NCBI GenBank assembly: GCA_024138025.1
Contig: JAMXBD010002805.1
Coordinates: 62,001-126,000 of the forward strand
Direction of reading: 5' to 3'
Length of the DNA: 64,000 bases
Source of the DNA: Combretum micranthum
Lineage: Eukaryota; Streptophyta; Magnoliopsida; Myrtales; Combretaceae
This document shows positions 36,166 to 47,909 of the stretch, piece by piece. A model generated the notes under the pieces. The model was not told the origin of the DNA. It worked only from the letters and a program-made list of their open reading frames with translations, and made no database searches. Both the position numbers and the translations under genes were made by a program. The number at the start of each line of letters is the position of its first letter. Position 1 is the first letter of the stretch.

Positions 36166-36543
36166 CTTATCCTACGAATTCCACTTTCTTGCTCCTACAA
36201 TCCACCTTAGCTTCTACCATGGATAACCAACTCATTCCGAGAATTACTTCATACTTGCTTATTTCCACAACTATAAAGTTGGTGGTAGCTTCATGGCCTC
36301 GTATCTTCATGGAGCAATTCCTTATTACCTCTTTGGTAGTCACACACTACCCGTGGGGGTTTTTATGTGAAAACTGGTTGTGGTTGTGGAGATGGGTAAA
36401 CTGGTCTTCAAAGCTATACTAGCGGCGACAAAGGAATGTGTTGCATCGATGTCGAAGAGGGTATAAGCGGTCTGGTCTTCTATTTATATGGTTCTACATT
36501 CACAACGCATGTGTTACTAATCTTATTGTCTTTATCGGGTTTC
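36166..36543 (-). pseudogene. Element G protease fragment
   Basis: The minus-strand translation near 36410-36475 gives TLFDIDATHSFVA, the aspartic protease active-site region with Gly replaced by Asp (family DSGATHSF-like). The fragment ends mid-domain at LTR B. One stop lies upstream of the active site. Confidence 0.75.
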
Positions 36544-36648
36544 CTAGGCATTTATCGTTTTCAATTACACATCATATCTCAACACTTTTTATGCTCAATA
36601 GATACAAAAAAAAAAAAAAAAAACAGATATTTATAGATCAAGGCTAAC
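36544..36648 (-). other. Intron-like interval between G gag and protease
   Basis: 105 nt on the minus strand starting GTTAGCC after TTACAG and ending GCCTAG before GAAACCC. It contains a long T-run (A-run 36607-36623 on the plus strand). The first seven bases equal the F interval. Frame joining is off by one here, in a decayed copy. Confidence 0.35.
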
Positions 36649-38030
36649 CTGTAACAGGCCACAATCGTACTCCTCTCCATTGTATAGGGCAGCCACTTCC
36701 ACTCCTTCCTCCTCGGTATCTTCACAAAGCCATTGCCCTTCAAGGTTGTAGATTCTTAGCCCATGCATGGATGATGCCGAGCGATTTGCACTTCCATTCC
36801 CACTTCTTGTCGGAGCAGGTCCTCCCAAAGATCTAACAGGTCAAACCGTTGCAGATTTTCTTTGAGGACACTCATTGGCAAAATGTGCAATCTACTTGCA
36901 TACAAAACAATTCGTAGAAGCCTTCTTTAGGCAATCTGGAATCTTATGGCTCAGGTTGCCATAGAAATAACATTTGTTCTGGAGGAGGGGGCATCTCTTT
37001 GAGTATTGCGCTTCTTTGCTCTTCCAACAAGTTACTGTTGCCTTAGAAACATCTTTCCATTTACTGACATTTCCTTTAAAGTGGCTAATAGGCTTAAACC
37101 TCTTAGAAGGGAAATAGGAGCTTGTCGCCGGTTGAAATTTCTTCCCGAACACATGTACCTTTCTCTCAGAAGTCCATCTTTCCTTTTCTTGGCCCCTTCG
37201 ACAATTCTTGCTCTTTCTACTAATTCCTTGAAGGTACGAATGTCAAATTCTTCTAACCGCATCCTCTAATCTTCATCCAGCCTATTTAGGAACACTTGAC
37301 GTTTCAGCTCTTCACTGTAGTTATAGGAATCAGGAGCATACTATAGGAGTCGGCTGAACTCCGTCTCATACTATTCTATGGATCTTCCCTTTTGAGATAT
37401 GTGTAAGAAATCCGCATTATACCTCACTCTTAGACTTTTCGAGAAATAGGTTGCTAAAAAATCGTTCTGAAAGATATCCCAGTTGATGGGTGGTGGCAAT
37501 TCTTGACTCTTTGACTCCCACCAGAGTTAAGCATTAAACCTCAACAAGTAAGTACCATAGCTTAGTCAAAGATGATGGGGAACTTCATAGATGGCAAAAG
37601 ATCGCTCTATCTATGCAAGCCAATCATCGGCTTCATCTAGTTTTTTAAAGGCTCCACCAAAGTAACGGTTACTTTTGATGAAATCTGAAGTGAAGTCTTG
37701 TATGGTCGAGGTAGTGGTGGAGGCAGCAAAGGTGCATATTTGATTAAGCATTATGGTGTACCGGTCCATGTACGGATGCTTGGGGTGCTTGTTGGGGTGG
37801 CGCTTGAGCTGGTGCCGGTGGTGGCATATTCATTTGTTGTTGCTGAGCTAACACATTTAGGAGTTGTGTTAATTGACCAAGCGTCGCTTGTAAATTGCCT
37901 TACGAATTCGGGGGCGGAGCTACAGGGGACACTTCTAGTTGGTTTGCTTCCTCTGGTGGATTATTCGATGTACGCCTTTCTCTTGGTCGTCCTCTTCTAG
38001 GTTGGCTTTTAAATTTTTGTTACGTAAGTT
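36649..38030 (-). pseudogene. Element G gag
   Basis: Minus strand, heavily broken. From the N-terminus: a basic PRRGRPRERR stretch near 38010, a Gln-rich segment (LLNVLAQQQQMN, about 37850), a degenerate capsid region with many stops (37270-37720), knuckles CWKSKEAQYSKRC and CYFYGNLSHKIPDC (36960-37040, some Cys changed) and an acidic tail (EDTEEEGVEVAAL). Order and residues follow element F gag. It ends at the AG/GTTAGCC boundary. Confidence 0.8.
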
Positions 38031-38391
38031 TCAAACTATTGAGTCTTTTGCGTGTTAGGTTATGAAAATTGTGGAAATTTTGGTAGTTCAATTATATAAA
38101 GAAATACATAATATTGAAGAAATTTAAGCAATTAAGTCAATAAATAAAATTTGTTCAAACTAGAATACTTCATTAAATCAAAAGCATTCAAGGGCATGAA
38201 ACTCGTACATAGAAGAAATCAAAGCTTACAAGAGAAATTCAAAAACACAACAACATCAAATACCTTTCTAAAAACATAAATCAAACTTCTAATCTATCCT
38301 ACATCCTAGGTCAATTTGGCTACAAAATTTTAGTTGGACACATGGGATTTGCTTGGGTGGATCCTTCCTTCTTTCCTTCTTTGGTCATCCA

Positions 38392-38559
38392 TCATGGTAA
38401 AGGGGTCATGTCACGGTGATTGGGGCTAGGAGTCATCCATGGCTTTTTTGCTATGAATTACCTTAGGTAGCTTCAAACTGTCATCCTTTTTCCTTTATTG
38501 GAGGGTTGACTGCTAGATGTGCTAGGTTCCCCTTGATCATAATCCATTCACGATGCATG
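38392..38559 (-). pseudogene. Element G pre-gag ORF0, C-terminal exon-like part (codons 306-360)
   Basis: Continuation of the frame at 41884-42798 after removal of the solo LTR and one TSD copy. It is Ser/Gln-rich, then GKRMTV-stop-SYLR-stop-FI. The last block matches F ORF0 (LTVRAYLSQFI), and the two stops fall exactly at the F Arg and Gln. Premature stops start at 38550, 38475 and 38460; the natural end is TGA at 38392-38394. Confidence 0.7.
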
Positions 38560-38564
38560 CCCTT
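38560..38564. repeat. TSD of plus-strand solo LTR (left), CCCTT
   Basis: Matches 41884-41888 exactly. Confidence 0.9.
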
Positions 38565-41500
38565 TGTAAATCTCCGAAATTTTTGGATTCAAATTATAGT
38601 TTAAAACCTAATCAGAAGTCAACCGGATTTTCCAGAGTCAACAAAACCCTAGTTTACCATAACCGCTTAAGTCCGGCATTGCCGTTTTCTCTAGCCCTAG
38701 AAACGAAGTGGGAATAATTAGCTATAATGGTTCGTAATAGCTATAGGTTACGTAAAAATATCAGTTTTGCAAAATTCAAGTGTCCTTAGAACCCTATCGG
38801 ACACAGTTCTCGAAAAACATGTTCTAGAGCTCGGAATAGGAAAAATATTTCAAATATACCATTAGACTCATAAAAATATAAGATTTCCAAAAATATCAAT
38901 TTCGTAATTTTTCGATAGCTAAAAATATCAATATCGCTTTTATACGCGTATTTTCTTACTATCGGTATTAAATTGTCATGTCTACTTTTACATTACTTTA
39001 TTTTCTACTATTCTACACTATTCACCTATCTCTGCTTTTTCTTACAACCTACTCTTACAAACCATACAGCTATTTCTTACACATTTTTATTTCCAATACA
39101 ATTTCACATCTTTCATTTCTTACTTTTAATTAACAAAATAACAAAAAAAAAATTTCCTCTCTCTTTCCCCTCAAATTTGCGCCGGCTACACTCCCTTTAT
39201 GCCTCAATTTGTTTTATTTTTCACTTATTTAATTAACATAAATTATCTCCCATATTTTCCTATAAATACCCCCATCATACCTTCACTTCTTTCACACCAC
39301 TTCTTTACTAAAGTTACTCTCTCAAAATCTCTCAAGAATTCTCTCCAAGAAGTCTCTTACAAGAAGTTCCTCTCTTCTTCTTTCTTCTAGGTAATATGCT
39401 TTCAAGAATTTCCTATGTTCATCTATTTAGTATGAACTTAGTATGTGTTTTCTAAAACCATGAAGGTTAAGAAAGCAACAATAGGTTCATACTTTGTTTT
39501 TTATCATAATCACAATTCCTTTATGTTCCTTTATGATTCCTTTATGTTCATAACTATCTAAATATCTATATAGCTATATATATATTATTTAGAGCAATAT
39601 AAGCTCAATGTCTTGCAATTTATTTACCTTCATGCAATTTATTTACTTCATTGCAATTTATTTAATTTCAAGTTGTTTTAAGACTAGTCATTCTAGTCTT
39701 AAACTTGTCATCATCAAGTCAAAACAATTCCTTTTCTTTTCTTTTTGGGACTAGTCTTTCTTAGTCCTAGGGTACCTAGATGAAGCTAAGGTCCCAATAC
39801 TTGATTTACTTTCTTATTTGCTTAATCTTTCAAGTTATTATGTTCCTTTATATTTCTATAGTTTATGATTCATATTCATGCATGAACATAATGTTTTTGT
39901 CTCAACAAAAATAAACGAGGAAGTGTTTTCTTAAACTAAAGGTTCTTTTTAAATAAATGTAGAAAATAAATTTCTTAAAGAACTCATGAACATGCTTAGA
40001 AATGATTTTTCTTAAATAAACAAAAAGTTTTATAAAAACTTATTTTTCTTCAAGTATTAGAAATTCTTTTTAAATCATTACAAGAAACAAAAATATCATT
40101 TTATTACTTTTAAAAGTTGTTGGAATCTAAGTTTAGAAAATAAAACCACTCCTTAGGAATTTAAAGTAATCACAAGAGATTAAATTTAGAAAAAAGGAAT
40201 ATTCATCTCAAATAACTCAAGATCTTTTCAAAAGTAAAATGAATATTCCAATAAATCTCAAGTTCAACATCTTTTAAACTTTACTTTTTCATAAGTTGAG
40301 ACAACTTCATTTACTTCATCCAATTGTTATGAGTCAATACATATATGTATATATCTTCCAAAAAGTTTATAAAAATACTTGAAACATTCATCTCTTCAAG
40401 TGAGTTTATTTAAAAAGAGGAACTTAAGTTTTTACAAATTCGTGGAGAATCTGGTCGCTACTTCTTCGGGACCCAAATGACTTAGTTTTATTAAAATAAG
40501 TTTAGAAATGTGTATATCTTTTTGAGTAGGTAGAAAACAATATATTATATGCGAAATTCCGAGTTAAAATGAGTTAGTTATGGCCATTTTAAGTTGGAAT
40601 TTCCTCTTACACGATTTTACCGCGATTTTAAGAAAAGTTAGAATCTTCAAGAAGAGAAATTTCATGAAATACTCATTTTGGGTATTCTTCTTGATTAGAT
40701 AATCTCGAGGAGGATTGTTCGTATCCCGAAGATTACTACGATTAGTGGAAATCCGGAATGACTCATCCATTTCAAGAAAGGTGTCATCATGGCCGAGTGA
40801 GTTTACTCCCCGTTATTTTTTTCATACTCTTGATTGTGCTTGTAAAATTAGTTGCACTAGAATTTAGGCAAAATCAAAAGGAAGTGTACGATAATATGTT
40901 GAAAGAATACTAAGTATATCGAAACTTGATTTGTTTGTAATAAAGTTATATGTGCATTAATATCTTGAAGTGTTTGAAATTGGTTGATTACTTGAAAGAA
41001 GTTAAATGTAACTACTAGACTTTAATTAAGAAATTATTCATGCACTTCATATGTTGAGTCACATTTCATTCACTACTATACAATTGGTGGGACAAGTGTA
41101 TAATAGTGGTGATAGGCAGAACCGGTATATCATGTAAATGGTGAGTAGAAGCCGGTAAAAACTACAAAAATTGGTGGCTAGTAGGAGCCTGTAATAACTA
41201 CAAGTTTTTGATGGCGTATAGGAGCCAGCAAGATCTATAAAAGTATTTTTAAAAGTTGTAGCTGTAATTGGACTGAATACCCAACCCCGAATGAAGGGCG
41301 TAATTCATTCAACATATGATTCCTGGAATGTCATATGTCTTGTATGCTCACGTGGTTGTTGCATTCTATATGTTTGAATAATAAACTTGGTTGATAATTT
41401 ACTTTGAGTATGAATTTTGGGATTTACTCACTAAGCCCATAAGCTTACACCCCTATAGGTATTTGTATTCTCAGGAACACCTATTTTTGTGCCTAAGGCC

Positions 41501-41883
41501 TCCCCGTATCCGTGTAAGTTTTATATATTGAAGCTTTTGGAGGAAATATGCTCGAAGACTTAGATTAGAATTCCTTTGAAATCTTTAATGTAATATTTTG
41601 GATGTTGTAAAGATTATCACGATCCTTGGGATTAGTGGAGTATGCCCCTAAGAAATAATGTAATAGACCTTTGGTTATTAATGATATAATATGTTTTATT
41701 TCTGGATTCTTGTATGTTCATTTTTACTTGCTTAAACTATGCTTCCCAAAAGTGTCTCCTATTATCGCGCTAGACGCCTTACATGTAATACTAAGGCTTT
41801 CGCATGACTAAGGTAGTCATTCTTAAGCCTTGATATTATATGTGGCGGGCTGCCACGTTTAGAGTACCCTTCGGGGTGTGACA
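38565..41883 (+). repeat. Solo LTR in plus orientation (3,319 bp)
   Basis: Begins TGTAAATCTCCGAAATTTTTGG and ends ACCCTTCGGGGTGTGACA, the reverse orientation of every other LTR here. It is flanked by CCCTT on both sides. It contains the conserved core (40525-40604, reversed), a TATA box at 39261 and a minisatellite near 41120-41230. Its sequence is closest to the G 5' LTR. No internal region remains. Confidence 0.92.
39261..39268 (+). promoter_or_regulatory. TATA box of plus-strand solo LTR
   Basis: TATAAATA followed by CCCCC, about 700 bp into the LTR. It is the only LTR promoter here pointing rightwards. Possible read-through into G is inference. Confidence 0.6.
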
Positions 41884-42798
41884 CCCTTCATCTGATTCTT
41901 CCATCATTACATCCTTGGTTTGATCTCTTATTAGGGGAGTGTGAGATCGACTTCTATTTGGGATGTTTTCATCCGTGGTTGGTTCGACAGGCTATCCGGA
42001 ATCATGGTTGACTTCATGGCTATTGGAAACATCATTATCCCATCCGTGATTTACTTGTGGCACTACAGGTTTCATTCCTGGCTTCACTTCTTCTCTTTCC
42101 ATTCCTTCCTTTGCTTCTTCCATATCTTCTCCCCATTTGACTTGTTCACATCTTTCTTCCTCTAGCGATGGTGGTGGAGGGGTTTCATCGGGATGTGGCC
42201 ACAAATTCCGATAAACTTCGTACCAAAAGAAGTAAGACTCTTCATCTGCTCGTCTCCAATCGGTGTGGTCAACTAGCTTATCGTGGGGATAGATATATAC
42301 TAGGCCTATGGAATTCTAAGTTTGAAAGTCAGGGAAAACTAGGGGTCCGTCATTTTGGAAAATGAACGTGGCCTCTTGGAGTATAGGAGTGGGATTATAA
42401 TAGCATATGAACCGTTCCATTTCATATATAACCTCCATGTTGGTCTAATTGTTTCGTCTTATGGCATCATATCTTAACCCATCAATCACATAATCCCATA
42501 TAGTGTCACAAAGTCCTCTTCTCCACATGTTACACATTTCTCGAGCGAACCTGGGTCGTCCTACTAGGGCAAACTCCTCACATGAGCTTCTTACTTTCAA
42601 TCAATAGTCTACAAGAGTCTCGTCACTTCGCATGTTCAATCATTGGGCCTTAGCTCTAACTTCACCAAAAGTATGCTATAAAAGACAAAGGAAGTCATTA
42701 ATTCTTTGTAGAAAATTCTAAGCTTGTCTAACTTATTTAGATATAGGCCGTTGTCTACTTAATTTCGACTTATTTACCCTTTCCTTTTCTAGATTCAT
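41884..42798 (-). pseudogene. Element G pre-gag ORF0, N-terminal part (codons 1-305)
   Basis: Minus-strand frame starting with ATG at 42798, 33 bp inside the primer site, running 305 codons in one phase to the solo LTR and then 55 more on its far side. It has premature stops at codons 22, 27, 41, 53, 66, 118, 161 and 269 here, and no indel. A basic N-terminus is followed by a helical, aromatic-rich region (CEEFALVGRPRFAREM, WDYVIDGL, MERFICYYNP), then WYEVYRNLWPHP, a Pro/Glu-rich acidic part and a Ser/Arg tail. No family recognised; the helical part looks faintly gag-like. Element F keeps the C-terminal third. Its position recalls the extra ORF1 of Ogre/Tat elements, but F and G are Tekay-like. 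Confidence 0.72.
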
Positions 42799-42830
42799 TC
42801 TTATTACCTTTATTCCTTTAAACTTGTTAC

Positions 42831-42842
42831 TCTGATACCAAC
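42831..42842 (-). other. Element G primer binding site
   Basis: The minus strand reads GTTGGTATCAGA, the usual initiator tRNA-Met complement, 6 nt from the LTR end. It proves the minus orientation of G and of the LTR superfamily (5' end TGTAAA..., 3' end ...GTGACA). Confidence 0.88.
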
Positions 42843-43564
42843 TCAAATTGTGACGCCCCGAAGGATACCCTAAACATGGCAGTCTACCATATATAATATA
42901 AAGACTTAAGAATGACTACCTTAGTCATGCGAAAGTCTCGGTATTACATGTAAGGCGTCTAACACGATAATAGGGAACGCTTTTAGGAAGTGTGGTCTAA
43001 GCAAGTAATATTGAACATACAAGAGTCTAGAAATAAAAATAGATCATAATAATAACAATCAAAAGTCTATTACATTATTCTTAAGGGCATACCCCCGCTA
43101 AAACTCCAAGGATTGAAATATATAATAGTCTTTACAATAACTTAAATACTACATCAAAAAATTTTAAAGGAATTTTAATTTAATCCTTCTAGTAGATTTC
43201 CTTCAAAAGCTCCCAAAAGAAAACTTATGCCAATATGAGGAGACATCCGGTACAAGAACAGGTGTTCCTGTGAATACAAATATCTATAAGGGCATAAGCT
43301 TTATGGGCTTAGTGAGAATAATCCTAATAATCATACTTAAAACAAAATAACAACCAAGTTTATTAGACAAGCAAATGTAATGCAATAAGCACGTGAGCAT
43401 ACAAGACATATGATTTTCCGGGAATCATATGTTGAATGAATTATGCCCTTTATTCGAGGTTAGGTATTTCGGCCTATTATGGCCATCACTTCTTTTAAAA
43501 ATCATTTTTACAGATCTTATCGGCTCCTATTCGCCATAAAAAACATGTAGTTATTACCGACTCC

Positions 43565-46500
43565 TACCACACCCCAAAGGGTACCCTAAACATAATAGTC
43601 CGCCACACTCAATATTAAAGATTAAGTATAACAACCTTAGTCATTCCCAGAAGCTTCGATATTAAGTGTAAGGCGTGCTCTCACAAATTTAGAGGACCAT
43701 GTTTTGGAACTATGAGGCTTAAGAAGATATAATAACAAATTAAGGAAAGCGGATTCATAATTTTCATTCATTCATAATAATTGTCTTATAAGTCTTAAGG
43801 GCATTCCCTTGCCAAAATAACTATAATCTATTACAAGAATTTTTCCCATGAAGTCTACATCCAAACTAATTCTAAACTTCATCTAAGAACTTCTTAACCA
43901 AAATAGGAAAAATACCTGACTGTAGGGTCCACATGGCCTTAACCACAAATAGTTAAACTGCAAAACATATCTATAAGGGTATAAGCTAATAGGCTTGGTG
44001 AGAATTATTTCCATAAGTAAATTCTTGAGTAGGAAAATTCAAACAATTTATTTAAGCAATCAAGTGAAATGCAACATACACGTGAGCAAACAAGGCATAT
44101 AGTTTTCTGAGAACTATATGTTGAATGGATTTACGCCCTCCATTTGGGGTTTGGTGATGTATAATCTCAAAATGAGTAGTTTTAGCTACGTTATGCTTTT
44201 TGTCATTACTGCCAAGCATATAAAGTCTTCAGCCATGCTTTTGGATTTTCGCCAAGCATTGGTTTGATTCCATATCGCCAAGCAATCGCTTTCAATCATA
44301 AACGCAAAGTGTTACTTTCAACTGTGCTACTATCCTTCTCACCTAAGGATAATAACCCCATGCAATGTGACTCACTTCGTGGTATGCATGAATCAATTTA
44401 TTTAAGATATTAAAGCATCATTATTATCAAATTAAGGTGATAATAGAATTTCATACATATCAAGTGCTATACTAAAACAAACAATCACTTACAATCAATT
44501 CCGGATTCAATATTCTTAGAATCCTTTCAAAAATTTTCACATGCATATCAATTTGTCTTTTTTTAATTCTAATGCAACTAAACTACAAGCACAATCAAGT
44601 AAAGCATTTTAAGTAAATAAACTTACGTTGCCATATCGACACTTCTTCTAAATAGGTGAGTAGCTTAAACAATCCACTTAGTCGAAATAATCTTTGGGAT
44701 ACAGGTATTCTTCCTTGGAATCACCTAGTAAAGGAAAATACCCAAAATGAGTATTTCTTAATAATTTTCTTGAAATTTTTCAAAATTATGTCATAAGAAC
44801 ATCAAAGTTCGCATAGAAAATAATTCCAATTTAAAATGGCCATAACTTGGTCATTTTAACTTGGAATCACGCATATAATATACCGATTCCTATCTATTCG
44901 AAAAGATCTATCCATTTATAAAACTACTTTCATCAAACTAGGTCATTTAGGCTCCGAAACAATGGCAATCAGATTCACCACGAATTTTCCCATCCCAAAA
45001 GCATTTTGTTTCAAACATTAAACCATCCAAAAATTGCTTGATATTTACTTTGTTATCTATATAGTTGAGAATTCCTTTTTCATAGATATATAGCTTCTAT
45101 TTCATCCATGCTCAAGTGTTTGTTGTCCCACCAAATTTCTTGAGTAAAATAATGTTAATTAAAAGTGTAGAAAAACCATAGTTTACAAGAAATCCATTTT
45201 GTAAATCCTTTCAAATGAATATTTTTTTTTTTGTTTTCAAAGAATTATTTCATGTTTATCTTACTATTTTTCTTTAAAAAAAAATTTAATACTATTAGAT
45301 TTTTCTATTTTCCTTTTAGGATTTTTCAATATCGGTGTCACTCTTTCTACAACTTTTCTTTGATCATTACTCAGAAAATCTTTGTTTGAAAACTCTCATT
45401 CCCTTTTTATGGGATTCCCTTATATTATGTTTGTATGGAAAATATTTTAGTACTAAAATTCATTTTCTTTTGGAAAACAAAATAATATAGAAATGATTAA
45501 AAAGCTTTTCAAAATAAGAGTAGTTTTTTTTTTTTAATTGTAGTGAGTTCTTCCTAAAGTCTTGATGAGAATAAATTTACTTTTGTTAAACCATAGATTC
45601 TAAATTTTATATAAAACCATTCTTAGGTGATAAAATCTCCTTTTTGTAAAAGCATAATTGAAACTTAAAGGTTTGGACAATAATCTTTATGGACATGATT
45701 ATGAGAAATAATAACAAGCAAAAGTGACATAAATAATAAATAAAGTCAAGTATTGGGAGTCTTAGCTTTTCAAGGCTCTTGGGACTAAGAAGTATACTAG
45801 TCCCAAAAAGAAAGAAAAATAAAGAGAAAATTGTTTTGACTTGATGAGGATAAGTTTAAGACTAGAGACAAGTCTTAAAACAACATGAAATAAATAAATT
45901 ACAAAAAAAGAAGTAGATAGATTGCTTTGTATGAAAGTAAATAAATTGCAAGTGAGCTTATATGCTCTAAAGAATATATATATATATATATATATGTAAA
46001 TACATAATTATACTTAGTTAGATATAATAACAATAATAATATGAGCAAGATAAAGTAACAACATAAATATATAAATAGATATTCATGAACAAAAACAATA
46101 CATGAACATAGTGTAGCTTCTATAATATTTAGTTTTTGGAAACTCACACATGGTCATGCAAAGTTACATGACATGGAAAGAAAAACATAATAAGAAAATT
46201 TACCTAAAAGGATTTTTGGAGTAATATGGGTTTTATGGATGTGGAAGGGGTTTGAAAGTATGTTGAGAGAGTTTTTAGGAGTGTATATGGAGGGGAGTTT
46301 TGAGAGAAGAATTTTAGAGAGATTTGGTAGTGAATTTGTGGGTAGTAAATGTGTGAATGAAGTGAAAGAAGAGGAGGGTATTTATAGGAAAATGAGAAGT
46401 AAATTTTGTGTGTTTTAAATAAAGAAAAAAAATAAAAGAAATTGAGTGGGAGAGAGAGGGGGGGTGCACCAGCCATCAAAGTAGAGGGGGAGGAAGAGAG

Positions 46501-47075
46501 TTTTATTTTTGTATTTTTGTTGATTAAATGTAATAATAAGTAAAGTAGATGTGAAATAAAGTTATAGGAAAGGTAAAAAGTAAAGATAATAGATGTATAG
46601 AGTGTAAGAATAGGTGTTAGAAAAAATAGAGTAAATTAATAGTATAGAATAGTAATAAATAGTGTAATGTAAAGTAGATATGACTAGTAAAATACCGATA
46701 GTAAGAAAATACACGTATAATTGCGATATGTTATTTTTACTTACCGAAAAATTATAAAACTGATATTTTTGAAAACCTTATATTATTACGAGTCTAACGG
46801 TATATTCAGAATGTTTTACTATTCCAAGCCCCAGGACACGTTTTGTTCGGGTTCAAAACATTTACGGTTTTACTAATATGATCTTTTTAAGTTTCCTTAT
46901 GTTATTACGAACTATTCTACATACTGATCTCTTACTTACTTTCTTAGGGTTGCGAACACGGGATTGCTGGACTTTAACTATTACGTCTAACTAAGGTTTT
47001 GTTGACTTTAGGGTTTCGATTAACCTTCTAATTAGGGTTTAAGCTAAATCAATCACAAAACTTTGGGGGTTTACA
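43565..47075 (-). repeat. Solo LTR nested in G 5' LTR (3,511 bp)
   Basis: Begins TACCACACCCCAAAGGG (TG changed to TA) and ends CTTTGGGGGTTTACA. Flanks are ACTCC and GCTCT, which would be one 5-bp TSD (GCTCC) after two transitions. It carries the core at 44820-44905, a repeat with CGCCAAGCA words at about 44200-44310 and a TATA box at 46379. Confidence 0.82.
46379..46386 (-). promoter_or_regulatory. TATA box of nested solo LTR
   Basis: Minus-strand TATAAATA followed by CCC, in the same relative position as in the other LTRs. Confidence 0.55.
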
Positions 47076-47875
47076 GCTCTTGCTAGCCATCAATTTATGT
47101 AGTTTTTACTGGCTCCTACTCGCCACATACATAATATATCAGTTATGTCTATCATCACTATCATACACTTGTCCCACCAATTGTACAATAGCGAATGCAA
47201 TATGACTCAACTTATGAAGTGCATGTATCAACTTTTATTTAAAGCCTAGCCATTATTTTTTAATTTCTTGCAAGTGACCAACTAACTTCAGACACTTCAA
47301 CATGCTAATAAACATATAATTTATTACAAACAATTCGTGGCTCGATATGCTTAATACTCTTTCAACATGTTATAAACACTTGAATCTTCAATTTTATCTT
47401 TTCTTAAATCTAGTGCACTAATTTACAAGCACAACCATAAGCATGAAAAATAAGGGAAGTAGACTCACTCGGCCATGAAGATACTCCTTTAGTCGAAGTA
47501 GTCCTCGGGGTACTCGGTTCCTAAACAAAGGAAATACCCAAAATGAGTATTCCATGGAATTTCTGGTCAAAACTTCTAACTCTGTTTTCTAGTTGCGTTC
47601 AAATTCGTATAGGTGGAAATTCCAACTTAAAATGGCTATAACTTGCTCATTTTAACTAGGAATTTCGTATATAATATACCGTTTTCTACCTATTCGAAAA
47701 GATCTATCCGTTTCTAAGGTTATTCTTAACATAAAAAGTCATTTGGGTCCCAAAACTGCAGGGTACAGATTTACCATGAAAATTCTAGTTTTCAAAACTC
47801 AAATTTACAAACTTTTCTTTATCAAAAAATACTTGTACCAAAATATAGGTATTATTATAGTTGGAAAAACCTTTA

Positions 47876-47909
<34 letters not shown>

